Assembly: GCA_005881825.1 (NCBI GenBank)
Contig: VBEO01000043.1
Coordinates: forward strand, 1-39,391
Direction: 5' to 3'
From: Chloroflexota bacterium
GTDB lineage: Bacteria; Chloroflexota; Dormibacteria; Dormibacterales; Dormibacteraceae
DNA length: 39,391 bases
Shown here: in pieces, positions 1 through 8,308 of the stretch
Layout of the letters: each line of letters begins with the position of its first letter
How positions within the stretch are numbered: position 1 is the first letter of the stretch
Program-made: the position numbers and the translations under genes
The notes under the pieces: model-generated
Seen by the model: the letters and a program-made list of their open reading frames with translations, nothing else
What the model was told of the DNA's origin: nothing
The model's database searches: none

Positions 1-881
1 AATGCGACCAGCAGCCAGGCGAGGGCCGCGCCGCCGAGGAGGCCCTGGGTGACTAGGAGATCGAGGGGCTGGTCGTGGATGCGGTCGAAGGTGTCGCCGG
101 GCTCCCAGTCCCGGGTCTGGAAGTGGCCGAACATCAGCCCGGTGGCGTCCTCGCCCCAGCCCGTCAGGGGGCGGGCGGCAACCATGCGCAGGGAGTCCGA
201 CCAGACCCCCACGCGGGCTCCGCCGGTGTCTTGGTTGAGGTTGCGCAGCGGGGAAAGCAGCACCACCACGACCGCGAGCAGCACCAAGGCGCCTGCCAGG
301 GCCAGCGCCCGCTGCCGCCAGCGTGCAGGGGCGATGAGCACCAGAAAGACCAACCCGCCCGCCAGTGCCCCAAGCCAGCCGGACCGCGAGGAGGAGACGT
401 ACAGCCCGCCCGCGACCGGCACCAGCGCCAGCAGCCAGCGCCAGTCCTTAAGGCCGATGTGTAGGCCCACCGGCAGCGCCATCGCGAGCAGCGCTCCCAG
501 CAGGCCCGGCTGGCCCAGGTTGCCGTCGGGCCGCGGCAGCTCGTGCCGGAATCCCTGCCACAGCGCCTCCAGGCCGGCCACCGCGCAGCCGGCCAGGAAG
601 AGCCGGAGCGCCAGCTCCCGAGACGCCGGCCGCCGGCACAGCACCGCGCTGCCCACGAACAGGCCCAGATACGCGAGCCGCACCACCACCGACTCGTAGC
701 GGGTGTAGGCGCCGGCGATCGAGAGCCAGGGGTTGATCGAGAGGGCTGCCGCCAGCACCGCGGCCAGAGCCACTGCCAGCAGCGGCAGGCGCAGGCCGCG
801 CGGGCCGGGCAGGCTCAATCCCAACAGCAGCGCGCCGAAGGCGACGACAAGTGCGGTCCGAGGCAGGATGTAGAGGTCCAC
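1..881 (-). CDS. O-antigen ligase/polymerase-like membrane protein (partial, C-terminus beyond window)
   Basis: The minus-strand frame translates to a very hydrophobic protein with repeated membrane segments (for example LVVAFGALLLGLSLPG, LLAVALAAVLAAALS, ALALAGALVLLAVVVVLLSP). It carries the hallmarks of the O-antigen ligase (Wzy_C/WaaL) family: SSSRSGWLGALAGG in the middle and GARVGVWSDSLRMVAARPLTGWGED followed by a predicted extracellular stretch with HDQPLDLLVTQGLLGG. Such proteins polymerise or ligate undecaprenyl-linked glycans at the outer face of the membrane. The C-terminus runs off the left edge. The start is unresolved: the frame stays open into the clpC leader without ATG, GTG or TTG, so the first canonical start is GTG at 881, although an apparent first membrane helix (AEWLPAVFCGLLPVVWLPG) lies upstream of it. 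It may start at a non-canonical codon near 962-974. Family call is fairly safe; substrate unknown. Confidence 0.7.
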   Translation of the reverse strand, partial: MDLYILPRTALVVAFGALLLGLSLPGPRGLRLPLLAVALAAVLAAALSINPWLSIAGAYTRYESVVVRLAYLGLFVGSAVLCRRPASRELALRLFLAGCAVAGLEALWQGFRHELPRPDGNLGQPGLLGALLAMALPVGLHIGLKDWRWLLALVPVAGGLYVSSSRSGWLGALAGGLVFLVLIAPARWRQRALALAGALVLLAVVVVLLSPLRNLNQDTGGARVGVWSDSLRMVAARPLTGWGEDATGLMFGHFQTRDWEPGDTFDRIHDQPLDLLVTQGLLGGAALAWLLVA

Positions 882-982
882 GCCCCCGGGGAGCCAAACG
901 ACGGGAAGCAGCCCGCAGAAGACCGCCGGAAGCCACTCGGCGCCTTTTTCAGTAACTGAAATGAGCCTTCTCAGGCCAGCGT

Positions 983-988
983 TATAGT
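983..988 (+). promoter_or_regulatory. Candidate -10 box for clpC (divergent promoter region)
   Basis: TATAGT at 983-988 matches the sigma-A -10 consensus at 5 of 6 positions and lies 70 bp upstream of the clpC start. No good -35 is visible at 16-18 bp. On the opposite strand the overlapping TATAAC could serve the divergent membrane-protein gene. No CtsR-type or CIRCE operator was recognised. Weak, pattern-only call. Confidence 0.35.
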
Positions 989-1058
989 AGGTACCGACCG
1001 CGATTTTCGTATTGGAGGAGGTGCGCCCGACTAGCGCCGGAGTCTCAGGAGGAAGGTC

Positions 1059-3506
1059 TTGTATCCATTTGAACGCTTCACCGAGCGAGCCAAGAAAGTG
1101 CTTACGCTCGCCCAGGAAGAGGCAGAGAGGTCACACCACAGCTACATCGGGACTGAGCACCTCCTACTCGGGCTGCTGAGAGAGGGCGAGGGGCTCGCCG
1201 CCAAGGTTCTCAACAACCTGGGCGTCGAGATCGGCAAGGTCCGCCAGACCATCGAGTCCGTGCTGGGCCGCAACGAGCGGATCATCATCCAGCAGATCAT
1301 CCCGACCTCGCGCGTCAAGAAGGTGATCGAGATCTCCTTCGAAGAAGCGCGGCGCATGGGCCACAACTACGTCGGCACCGAACACCTTTTGCTCGGTCTT
1401 CTAATCGAAGGCGAGGGCATCGCGGCTCACGTGTTGGAAGACCTCGGCGCCACCCTCGACAAGGTGCGCGCGGAGATCGAGCGCCTGCTCCACGACAGCA
1501 CCGTCGAAGACGCCGAGCCCACTCCCAAGAAGCCCTCCAAGACCCCGCTCCTCGACCAGTTCGGGCGCGACCTCACCGAGCTCGCACGCAAGAACCAGCT
1601 CGATCCGGTGATCGGTCGCGAGATGGAGATCGAGCGCGTCATTCAGATCCTCAGCCGGCGCACCAAAAACAATCCCGCGCTGATCGGCGAGCCCGGTGTC
1701 GGCAAGACCGCCATCGCCGAAGGGCTGGCGCAGCAGATCGTGCTGGGCAACATTCCGGAATCGCTGCTGAACAAGCGCGTGCTCACGCTCGACATGGGTG
1801 CACTGGTGGCCGGCACCAAGTACCGCGGCGAGTTCGAGGAGCGCTTGAAGAAGATCCTCGACGAGATTCGCAGCAGCCGCGAGGTGGTGCTCTTCATCGA
1901 CGAGCTGCACACGCTCGTCGGCGCCGGCGCCGCGGAGGGCGCGATTGACGCGGCCAACATCTTGAAGCCCGCCCTGGCGCGCGGCGAGATCCAGTGCATC
2001 GGCGCGACCACGCTCAACGAGTACCGCAAGTACATCGAGAAAGACGCGGCGCTGGAGCGCCGCTTCCAGCCGGTGTTCGTCGATCAGCCGACGCTGGAGG
2101 AGACGATCGACATCCTGCACGGCGTCAAGGCGCTGTACGAGAAGCACCACCGCGTCACCATCTCCGAGTCGGCGGTGAAGAGCGCGGCCGTGCTCAGCGA
2201 CCGCTACGTGTCAGACCGCGCGCTTCCCGACAAGGCGATCGACCTCATCGACGAAGCAAGCGCACGCGTGCGCATGAAGCTCACCACCACGCCGGACGAC
2301 TTGAAGGACCTGCAGAAGGACATCAAGCGCATGCAGTCCGACAAGGAAGACGCGATCGCGCACCAGGATTACGAAACCGCCGCTTCAATCCGCGACAAGG
2401 AGAAGAAGCTCAAGGAGAAGTACGCGCAGAAGGAGCAGTCCTGGCGCGACAAGCTCGGCGAGACCGTCCCCGAAGTTTCGGAGGAGGACATCGCGCAGAT
2501 CGTGGCCGCCTGGACCGGCGTGCCGGTTTCGCGGCTGGTCGAAGAAGAGACCAGCCGGCTGCTGCGCATGGAAGACGAGCTGCACAAGCGCGTGATCGGG
2601 CAGGAGGACGCCATCCAGACCGTCAGTCAGGCCGTGCGCCGGGCGCGGGCGGGGCTCAAGGATCCGCGGCGTCCGATCGGCTCCTTCATCTTCCTGGGCC
2701 CCACCGGCGTGGGCAAGACCGAGCTGGCGCGGGCGCTGGCCGAGTACATGTTCGACACCGAGGACGCGCTCATCCGCCTCGACATGTCGGAGTTCATGGA
2801 GCGCCACACCACCGCGCGCCTGGTCGGCTCACCGCCCGGCTACGTGGGCTATGACGAGGGCGGGCAGCTCACCGAGGCGGTGCGTCGCCGGCCTTACAGC
2901 GTGATCCTCTTCGACGAGATCGAGAAGGCGCACCCCGAGGTGTTCAACATGCTGCTGCAGATCCTCGAGGACGGCCGTCTTTCCGACGCCAAGGGCAAGG
3001 TCGTCAACTTCGCCAACACGCTGCTGGTGATGACCTCCAACCTGGGCCTGCGCGACATCAACCAGGCCCAGACCGCGCTCGGTTTCCAGGCTTCGCTGGC
3101 CGAGGGCGAGACCGACGTGGACCGCCGGCACAAGCTCATGAAGGAGAAGATCGACGAGGAGCTCAAGCGGATGTTCCGCCCCGAGTTCCTGAACCGCGTC
3201 GACGCCATCATCACCTTCAAGCCGCTGACCAAGGAGCAGATCCGGGAGATCGTCGACCTCCAGCTGCACCGCCTGAGCAAGCACTTGAAGGAGCAGGAGA
3301 TCGAGATCGAGGTCACTGCTGAGGCCAAGGACCGCCTGGGCGAGGAAGGCTTCGATAAGGTCTACGGCGCGCGCCCGCCCGGAGTCGGAGGGCTTCACCT
3401 TCAAGTCGAAGCCGGCCCCCAAGAAGCCCGAGCCGGCGGGGACCTCAGCCTCGGCCGAGTAACTCCCACAGCCGAGCGCCGGCGGCGGAACCATTTCGGG
3501 GCCTGA
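1059..3506 (+). CDS. clpC: ATP-dependent Clp protease ATP-binding subunit ClpC, C-terminus disrupted
   Basis: Hsp100/ClpC AAA+ unfoldase that feeds ClpP and acts in protein quality control. Two N-terminal Clp_N repeats (residues about 5-145) precede AAA1 with Walker A GEPGVGKT and Walker [10 protein letters not shown], a UvrB/UvrC-like middle region ([19 protein letters not shown]), and AAA2 with [12 protein letters not shown] and [12 protein letters not shown]. The TTG start at 1059 is set by AGGAGG at 1047-1052. After KVYGARP (about 3377) the expected D2 small domain (LRR..Q..IEDPL..) is absent. A typical ClpC tail ([12 protein letters not shown] to TSASAE, stop 3460-3462) resumes in another frame, so the open frame runs on to 3506 as an artefact. 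The missing piece is about 35 residues. Function is certain; whether the gene is really broken is doubtful. Confidence 0.95.
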   Translation: MYPFERFTERAKKVLTLAQEEAERSHHSYIGTEHLLLGLLREGEGLAAKVLNNLGVEIGKVRQTIESVLGRNERIIIQQIIPTSRVKKVIEISFEEARRMGHNYVGTEHLLLGLLIEGEGIAAHVLEDLGATLDKVRAEIERLLHDSTVEDAEPTPKKPSKTPLLDQFGRDLTELARKNQLDPVIGREMEIERVIQILSRRTKNNPALIGEPGVGKTAIAEGLAQQIVLGNIPESLLNKRVLTLDMGALVAGTKYRGEFEERLKKILDEIRSSREVVLFIDELHTLVGAGAAEGAIDAANILKPALARGEIQCIGATTLNEYRKYIEKDAALERRFQPVFVDQPTLEETIDILHGVKALYEKHHRVTISESAVKSAAVLSDRYVSDRALPDKAIDLIDEASARVRMKLTTTPDDLKDLQKDIKRMQSDKEDAIAHQDYETAASIRDKEKKLKEKYAQKEQSWRDKLGETVPEVSEEDIAQIVAAWTGVPVSRLVEEETSRLLRMEDELHKRVIGQEDAIQTVSQAVRRARAGLKDPRRPIGSFIFLGPTGVGKTELARALAEYMFDTEDALIRLDMSEFMERHTTARLVGSPPGYVGYDEGGQLTEAVRRRPYSVILFDEIEKAHPEVFNMLLQILEDGRLSDAKGKVVNFANTLLVMTSNLGLRDINQAQTALGFQASLAEGETDVDRRHKLMKEKIDEELKRMFRPEFLNRVDAIITFKPLTKEQIREIVDLQLHRLSKHLKEQEIEIEVTAEAKDRLGEEGFDKVYGARPPGVGGLHLQVEAGPQEARAGGDLSLGRVTPTAERRRRNHFGA
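3372..3384 (+). other. Deletion/frameshift junction in clpC
   Basis: Upstream of this point the clpC frame encodes VYGARP. Downstream the tail [16 protein letters not shown] is encoded one frame over, beginning with CCG at 3379. About 35 conserved residues are missing between them; the missing length must be 2 modulo 3. Confidence 0.75.
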
Positions 3507-3531
3507 AAAGGGTTCCAGCGCCGGCGCTCGG
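3472..3531. terminator. Bidirectional hairpin terminator between convergent clpC and PLP-enzyme genes
   Basis: CCGAGCGCCGGCG at 3472-3484 is the exact reverse complement of 3519-3531. After a two-base mismatch, GGAACC (3487-3492) pairs with GGTTCC (3511-3516), giving an arm of about 21 bp around an 18-nt loop. It lies 9 bp after the real clpC stop (3462) and 6 bp beyond the stop of the convergent gene. The T-tract is poor (CATCTTTC), so termination efficiency is uncertain. Confidence 0.7.
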
Positions 3532-3537
3532 CATCTT

Positions 3538-4482
3538 TCAGCCAGTCGTGAAGAGATCTCCGGCCAAGTATTTGAGGCCGGTGTCGACGCAGACCGTGGC
3601 GACGGTGTGTCCGGACCCCAGCTCCCCCGCCAGCTGCAGCGCAGCGGCCACGTTGAGGCCCGAGGAGATGCCGGTGAAGATGCCCTCCTCGCGCGCCAGC
3701 CGGCGGGCCACGGCGCGCGCCTCATCCTCATCGACAGCCCGGGCCTCGTCGTAGAAGTCGCTGTCGAGCAGCGGCGGCGGCTTGCCGATCGCGATCCCTT
3801 CGACCCCGTGCGCTCCCACCGAACCGCCCGTCAGCGCAGCCGAGGTTTTCGGTTCGAGGGCAACTATCCGCGCTCGGGAGCCCGCCTCCCGCAGCGCCCG
3901 CGCGACTCCCATCAGCATCCCGGCGGTGCCCACCGCGCCGCAGAACACATCGAGCTCGGGGGCCTGCGCGGCGAGCTCGCGCCCGATCTCCTCGTAACCC
4001 TTGATGGAGTCGGTGTTGTGGAGCTGGTTGGTCCAGTAGCTCGGCTCCTGGGCCGCGATGTCGCGCGCCTTGTCCATCATGCGCGGGATCAGGTCGGGCG
4101 TGATCTTGCCGCCCACGCTGGGCACCAACGTCAGCTCCGCTCCCAGCGCCTCCATGGTGCGCAGCTTCTCGATCGAGAAGGCGTCCGAAGAAACCACCTT
4201 GAACCGGTAGCCCTTGGCGGCGCACACGAAGGCCAGTGACGATCCGGTGCTGCCGCCGGTGTACTCCACGACGCACATGCCGGGACGCAGGTCGCCGCGC
4301 TTTTCAGCCTCGGTGATCATGGCCAGGGCCATCCGGTCCTTGTAGGAACCGGTGGGATTGAAGTACTCGAGCTTGAGCAGGACCTGCGCTCCGCCCGGCG
4401 GCACCACCTTCTGCAGCGGGACGAGGGGAGTGTTCCCGATGGCGTCGAGCACGCTCTTGGAAGTCGTTCGGGTTTCAGCCAT
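3538..4482 (-). CDS. PLP-dependent cysteine synthase-family enzyme
   Basis: Fold-type II PLP enzyme of the cysteine synthase/cystathionine beta-synthase family, 314 residues. It shows GNTPLV near residue 17, the PLP-lysine motif PTGSYKDR near residue 45, the substrate loop TGGSTGSS, and a C-terminal GIFTGISSGLNVAAAL block. The phosphate-binding glycine loop appears as GAVGTAGMLMG. The TGGSTG loop differs from the TSGNTG typical of CysK, so O-acetylserine sulfhydrylase activity is not assured; related enzymes act on other beta-substituted amino acids. It starts 3 bp after the stop of the upstream dehydrogenase gene and is presumably cotranscribed with it. It converges on clpC. Confidence 0.85.
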   Translation of the reverse strand: MAETRTTSKSVLDAIGNTPLVPLQKVVPPGGAQVLLKLEYFNPTGSYKDRMALAMITEAEKRGDLRPGMCVVEYTGGSTGSSLAFVCAAKGYRFKVVSSDAFSIEKLRTMEALGAELTLVPSVGGKITPDLIPRMMDKARDIAAQEPSYWTNQLHNTDSIKGYEEIGRELAAQAPELDVFCGAVGTAGMLMGVARALREAGSRARIVALEPKTSAALTGGSVGAHGVEGIAIGKPPPLLDSDFYDEARAVDEDEARAVARRLAREEGIFTGISSGLNVAAALQLAGELGSGHTVATVCVDTGLKYLAGDLFTTG

Positions 4483-4485
4483 GCG

Positions 4486-5265
4486 CTAGATCATCGTGTA
4501 ACCGCCGTCGACGGACAGCGTCTGGCCGGTGATGTAGGACGCCTGGTCGGAGGCCAGGAACAAGACGGCCGGTGCAATGTCCGAGGGCGTTCCCAAGCGG
4601 CGCAGGGGGTAGGAGCGCGCCACCTTCTCGAGCACCTCGGGGGTGAACTGCGCGCCCTGGTCGCCCGCCCAAACCGAGGCCGATCCCGACGTCTCCGGCT
4701 TGCCCGGCACAAACCCGGGGCAGACCACGTTCAGCGTGATGCCGTGCTTGCCGACCTCGCGCGCGATCGCCTTCGACATCGCGATCACGCCGGCCTTGGT
4801 CCCCGAGTACACGGCCTCGCGCCACTCGCCGATGCGCCCTGCGTCGGAGGAGATGGACACGATGCGTCCCCGCCGCCGCTCGATCATGCCGTCCAGCACC
4901 GCGCGCGTGCAGTTGATGAACCCCCACATGTCGATCGCGATCTCCTTCTCCCACTCCTCGCGCGGCTTCTCGACGAACAGGCGGTCGACCGTCCAGCCCG
5001 CGCAGTTCACCAGCACGTCAACCCCTCCGAACCGGTCGGTCGCGTCGGCGACCATCGCCTGCGCCGAGTCCCAGGAGGTGACGTCGGTCAGCTTCACGGC
5101 CGCGCCCGAGCCCGCCTCCACGGCGGTCTGCTGCGCCCGCTCAGCATCCAGGTCCGCGATCAGCACCCGGGCGCCCTCGGCGGCGAAGGCGAGGACGATG
5201 GCTCGGCCAATGTTCGACGCGCCGCCGGTAACGATCACCGACCGGCCGCTCAAACCGAGGTCCAT
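4486..5265 (-). CDS. SDR-family NAD(P)-dependent oxidoreductase
   Basis: Classical short-chain dehydrogenase of 259 residues. It has the cofactor motif TGGASNIG near residue 13, the NAG variant NCAG, catalytic Ser in VSISS, YSGTK as the YxxxK motif, and the C-terminal GQTLSVDGGYTMI. It resembles BadH-type and 3-oxoacyl-ACP-reductase-like members, so a hydroxyacyl-CoA or cyclic alcohol substrate is plausible but unproven. ATG at 5265 is chosen because the family N-terminus (MDLGLSGRSVIVTGG) begins there; the open frame continues upstream only as a shadow of the divergent ligase gene. Its start lies 21 bp from the divergent ligase start, so the two share a compact control region. Confidence 0.88.
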   Translation of the reverse strand: MDLGLSGRSVIVTGGASNIGRAIVLAFAAEGARVLIADLDAERAQQTAVEAGSGAAVKLTDVTSWDSAQAMVADATDRFGGVDVLVNCAGWTVDRLFVEKPREEWEKEIAIDMWGFINCTRAVLDGMIERRRGRIVSISSDAGRIGEWREAVYSGTKAGVIAMSKAIAREVGKHGITLNVVCPGFVPGKPETSGSASVWAGDQGAQFTPEVLEKVARSYPLRRLGTPSDIAPAVLFLASDQASYITGQTLSVDGGYTMI

Positions 5266-5286
5266 GCTGCGAGACAAGATATCCGC

Positions 5287-6690
5287 ATGCCCGAGGGCAC
5301 TCCGAACCTGCCGCTGAGCTACATCGAGGCCCACGGTGACCGGCCCGCCCTGATCGACGGCAAGCTCCCGGTCACATTCTCTTACCTGTCGAGCCTGGCC
5401 CGAGTCGCGGCGAGCAGGCTGCTGGCGCAAGGTGTCGAGCGGGGGGAGGTGGTAGGCGTCCAGCTTCCCAATGTCTGGGAGTACCCGGTCCTGGAGCTGG
5501 CGCTGCCCCTGATCGGCGCCATCGTGATGCCGCTGCCGCTCAACCTGGGCCGCGCTGAGATCGAGCACGCGCTGACGCTCACCGGGGCGCGCCGGATCCT
5601 GCGCCAGCCCGAGGCCGAAGCCCTGACAGCTCAGGGCGAAGAGGGACCGCTGCCGCGGCCCGATGCGGATCCCGAACGGATCGTCGAGGTCGCCCTCACG
5701 TCCGGGAGCACCGGCCTGCCCAAGCTGGCCTCGCTGCACGCCGGGCTCAAACAGGCCACATTCGAACGGTTCACTTCACGTCTCGGCGTGACCACCGCCG
5801 ACCGGGTGCTGGTGATGTCTCCGCTGATGCAGGGCATCGGTGGTATGTGCCTGTTCTGCCTGCGGGCAGGCGCCGCGCTGGTGATGCTGCGGCGGCCGCG
5901 CTTCGACGCGGCGCACACGCTGCGGGTCGCGTCCGAGGCGCGCGCCACACTGCTGGTCGGCGTCCCCACCAACGTGATCCGCATGCTCGAGGCGTCCGAG
6001 CTGGCGGCAGCGGACCTCCAGGCGGCGCGCTGCACCGCGGTGGCGGGCGCGCCCATGCCGCCCGAGGTGGCGCGGGCCTGGGAGACGCGCACCGGCTCCC
6101 GCGTCGTCTCCTTCTACGGCACCATGGACGCCGGCCAGCTGGCGGTCGGCTCGCCCTCGGACCCGGTCGAGAAGCGCTGGCACAGCGTGGGGCGACCGCA
6201 CGACGGTGTCGAGTGCCTGATCACGCAGGACGGCGAGATCTGCATGCGGGGCCCGACGGTGCAGAAGCGGTTCTGGGGCGAGGACGCGGGGCCGTACTCG
6301 CCCGATGGCTGGGCCCACCTGGGCGACCTCGGCTTTCTCGACGAGGACGGCTTCTTGCACGTGTCGGGCCGCTTGAAGGACATCATCATCCGGGGCGGCA
6401 CCAACATCAATCCGCACGAGGTCGAGGACCATCTGCGCACCCATCCGGGCGTGCGGGACGCCTGCGTGGTCGGCCGCCCCGACCACGACCTCGGCGAGCG
6501 GGCGGTCGCCTACGTGGTCGGCAGCCTGACCCTCGCCGAGCTGCGCGAGCACCTGGAGGCGCGCGGCCTGGCCAGGTACAAGTGGCCCGAATCGGTGGAG
6601 CTGATCGACGAGCTGCCGCTCAAAGGTCCCGGCAAGGTGGACCGGTTGCGGCTGAAGGAGCTGGCAAATGCCGAAAGCCCGCTGCGCTGA
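5287..6690 (+). CDS. AMP-forming acyl-CoA synthetase/ligase family protein
   Basis: ANL-superfamily adenylating enzyme, 467 residues. The P-loop LTSGSTGLPK is near residue 140. The N-terminal domain ends with WAHLGDLGFLDEDGFLHVSGRLKDIIIRGG, which carries the hinge Asp/Arg, followed by TNINPHEVE and the C-terminal catalytic lysine in LKGPGKVDRLRLKEL. It activates a carboxylate as acyl-AMP and probably transfers it to CoA. ATG at 5287 gives a normal N-terminus (NLPLSYIEAHGDRPALIDG); the longer frame from 4744 runs antisense through the SDR gene and is not real. No Shine-Dalgarno is visible, so a leaderless start is possible. It overlaps the next gene by 23 bp. The exact substrate is unknown; the neighbours suggest catabolism of a cyclic or aromatic acid. 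Confidence 0.88.
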   Translation: MPEGTPNLPLSYIEAHGDRPALIDGKLPVTFSYLSSLARVAASRLLAQGVERGEVVGVQLPNVWEYPVLELALPLIGAIVMPLPLNLGRAEIEHALTLTGARRILRQPEAEALTAQGEEGPLPRPDADPERIVEVALTSGSTGLPKLASLHAGLKQATFERFTSRLGVTTADRVLVMSPLMQGIGGMCLFCLRAGAALVMLRRPRFDAAHTLRVASEARATLLVGVPTNVIRMLEASELAAADLQAARCTAVAGAPMPPEVARAWETRTGSRVVSFYGTMDAGQLAVGSPSDPVEKRWHSVGRPHDGVECLITQDGEICMRGPTVQKRFWGEDAGPYSPDGWAHLGDLGFLDEDGFLHVSGRLKDIIIRGGTNINPHEVEDHLRTHPGVRDACVVGRPDHDLGERAVAYVVGSLTLAELREHLEARGLARYKWPESVELIDELPLKGPGKVDRLRLKELANAESPLR

Positions 6691-7471
6691 CATCGACACC
6701 GCCTGGTACGAGGTGGGGCGCTCCGCCGCCGAATCTGACCCGCCGCTGGTCCTCGTGCACGGCCTGGGCGATGACCATCGCGCCTGGCGCAAGGCGCTTC
6801 CGGCGCTGGCCCTGCGGCATCGCGTGCTGCTCTACGACTTCCGCGGCCACGGCGGCTCCTCGGTGGGTGAGGCCGACGGCACCCTAAGCCAGCTGGCGGC
6901 GGACCTGGTCAACCTGCTGGACGAGCTGGAGGTCGAGCGCGCCCATCTCTGCGGCTTCTCGCTGGGAGGCACGATCGTCATGCGCACGGCCATCGACCAT
7001 CCAGAGCGCGTCGCCCGCCTGCTCCCGGTGGCCACCTCCAGCCGGGTCGGCCGCTCAGCCGCCGACTGGTACGCGGCGCGCGCCGAGTTGGTGCGGCGGC
7101 AGGCGCCGGAGCTGCGCGCAACGCTCGAGGAGGACACCCGGGCCGTATACGCCAACGCGCCCGAAGAGTTCGCCGATGGCTGGCTGATCCGCTCGCAGTC
7201 GACCGCCGACCCTCGCGGTTACGGCAACGCGTGCGCCGCCATGGCCGCGCTCAACGCGCAGCCGCTCGACCCGGAGCTGACGCGGATCCAGGCGCCCACT
7301 CTCATCGTGTGCGCGGACCGCGACCAGCACTGCCCGCCGCGGGCCGCGGAGATCATCCAGGCCGGCATCCCAGGCTCGCGAATGGAGCTGATCGAAGGTG
7401 CAGGCCACCCGATCCCCGTTGAGAAGCCGGAGGCGCTGGCCCGGCTGATCCTGGACTTCCTGGCGGCTTGA
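6668..7471 (+). CDS. Alpha/beta-fold hydrolase
   Basis: 267-residue alpha/beta hydrolase with the oxyanion motif VHGLGDDHRAW, nucleophile elbow GFSLGG (Ser near residue 98), acid Asp in VCADRDQHCPP and catalytic His in EGAGHPIPVEKPE. The layout is like 3-oxoadipate enol-lactonase and related ester or C-C hydrolases, which suits a catabolic operon with the acyl-CoA-ligase-like gene it overlaps by 23 bp. The next gene overlaps its stop by 4 bp (TTGA). Substrate not determinable. Confidence 0.87.
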   Translation: MPKARCADIDTAWYEVGRSAAESDPPLVLVHGLGDDHRAWRKALPALALRHRVLLYDFRGHGGSSVGEADGTLSQLAADLVNLLDELEVERAHLCGFSLGGTIVMRTAIDHPERVARLLPVATSSRVGRSAADWYAARAELVRRQAPELRATLEEDTRAVYANAPEEFADGWLIRSQSTADPRGYGNACAAMAALNAQPLDPELTRIQAPTLIVCADRDQHCPPRAAEIIQAGIPGSRMELIEGAGHPIPVEKPEALARLILDFLAA

Positions 7472-8274
7472 TTCTCGTCACTGGCGCCACCGGCTACGTG
7501 GGCAGCCGAGTGCTGGCCCGGCTGGTCGGCGCCGGCCAAGAAGTGCGTGGCCTGGCCCGCAGTCAGGGCGGCGACCTGACCAAACCCGAAACCCTGCCCC
7601 CATTCCTGGAGGGCGTGGACTCGGTGATCCACGCCGCCGCCATCACCGGGGACAAGAGGGAGCCGTACAAGGGCGCCTACGACCGGGTCAACCGGGAGGG
7701 CACCGAGAACCTGGTGGCCGCGGCCAGGGCGGCCGGGGTCAAACGGCTGGTCGCCATCTCCGGCCTGGGCTGCAAGCCCGCGCCCACCGGCACGTATATG
7801 GCGACGCGCTGGGGCCTGGAGGAGGCCGTCCGCCACGGTGGCATCCCCTATGTGATCCTGCAGCCGTCGGTGCTCTTCGGCGAGGGGGCGCCCTTCGTGA
7901 CCGCGCTCGAAAACTTGGCCCGGCGCTCACCGGTGCTGCCCGCGTTGGGCGGCGGCGGCACCAAGTTCCAGCCGCTCTGGGTGGAGGACCTGGTGACCTG
8001 CATCCAGCAGAGCTGCACCCGCGACGAGCTCCTCGGCCGGGAGCACGCGCTCGGCGGGGCGGAGATCCTGACCTTCAGGGAGATTCTCCGGGTGATCAGC
8101 CGGCGGCTCGGCAAGCGCCGCCTGATCGTGCCTATACCGCTGGCCTTGGCCCGGCTGCCCAACCCGGCCCTGCCCTCGGCGGCGGTCGAGCTGTTCAGCT
8201 TCGACAACGCGACCGATCTCGACAGCGTCGAGCGTCGCTTCGGCTTCCGCCCCAAAGGCTTCACAGAAGGATAA
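7468..8274 (+). CDS. NAD-dependent epimerase/dehydratase (NDUFA9-like atypical SDR)
   Basis: 268-residue atypical short-chain dehydrogenase. It has the N-terminal NAD(P)-binding motif VTGATGYVGSRV, VIHAAA, the NREGTENLVAAARAAGVKRLVAISG block and a C-terminal region of the NDUFA9/YbjT-like kind (FQPLWVEDLVTCI, LGGAEILTFREILRVI). The usual YxxxK tyrosine region is only weakly kept (TYMATRWGLEEAV), as in atypical SDRs. The TTG start at 7468 overlaps the hydrolase stop (TTGA), indicating translational coupling. It probably reduces or epimerises a pathway intermediate, or acts as a quinone or redox accessory protein. Confidence 0.82.
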   Translation: MILVTGATGYVGSRVLARLVGAGQEVRGLARSQGGDLTKPETLPPFLEGVDSVIHAAAITGDKREPYKGAYDRVNREGTENLVAAARAAGVKRLVAISGLGCKPAPTGTYMATRWGLEEAVRHGGIPYVILQPSVLFGEGAPFVTALENLARRSPVLPALGGGGTKFQPLWVEDLVTCIQQSCTRDELLGREHALGGAEILTFREILRVISRRLGKRRLIVPIPLALARLPNPALPSAAVELFSFDNATDLDSVERRFGFRPKGFTEG

Positions 8275-8278
8275 ATAA

Positions 8279-8308
8279 ACCGGCGGTCGGTCTGTTATTA
8301 TCCGCGGC
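8279..8308 (+). promoter_or_regulatory. Promoter and candidate operator for the TetR gene (probable leaderless transcript)
   Basis: TATTAT at 8296-8301 matches -10 at 5 of 6 positions. Transcription would begin about 7 bp on, at or next to the GTG start codon at 8309, which has no Shine-Dalgarno. Just upstream, ACCG (8279-8282) and CGGT (8288-8291) form an inverted repeat with a 5-nt spacer, where a TetR-type autorepressor could block the -35/-10 interval. This is inference from position. Confidence 0.4.

Noticed and set aside
49-959. Plus-strand reading frames at the left edge
   Set aside because: They are Arg/Ser/Pro-rich shadows of the minus-strand O-antigen-ligase-like gene, which has coherent membrane helices and motifs.
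4744-5286. Longer N-terminus for the acyl-CoA-ligase-like gene
   Set aside because: The upstream part of this frame runs antisense through the SDR gene and has a shadow composition; the family N-terminus begins at 5287.
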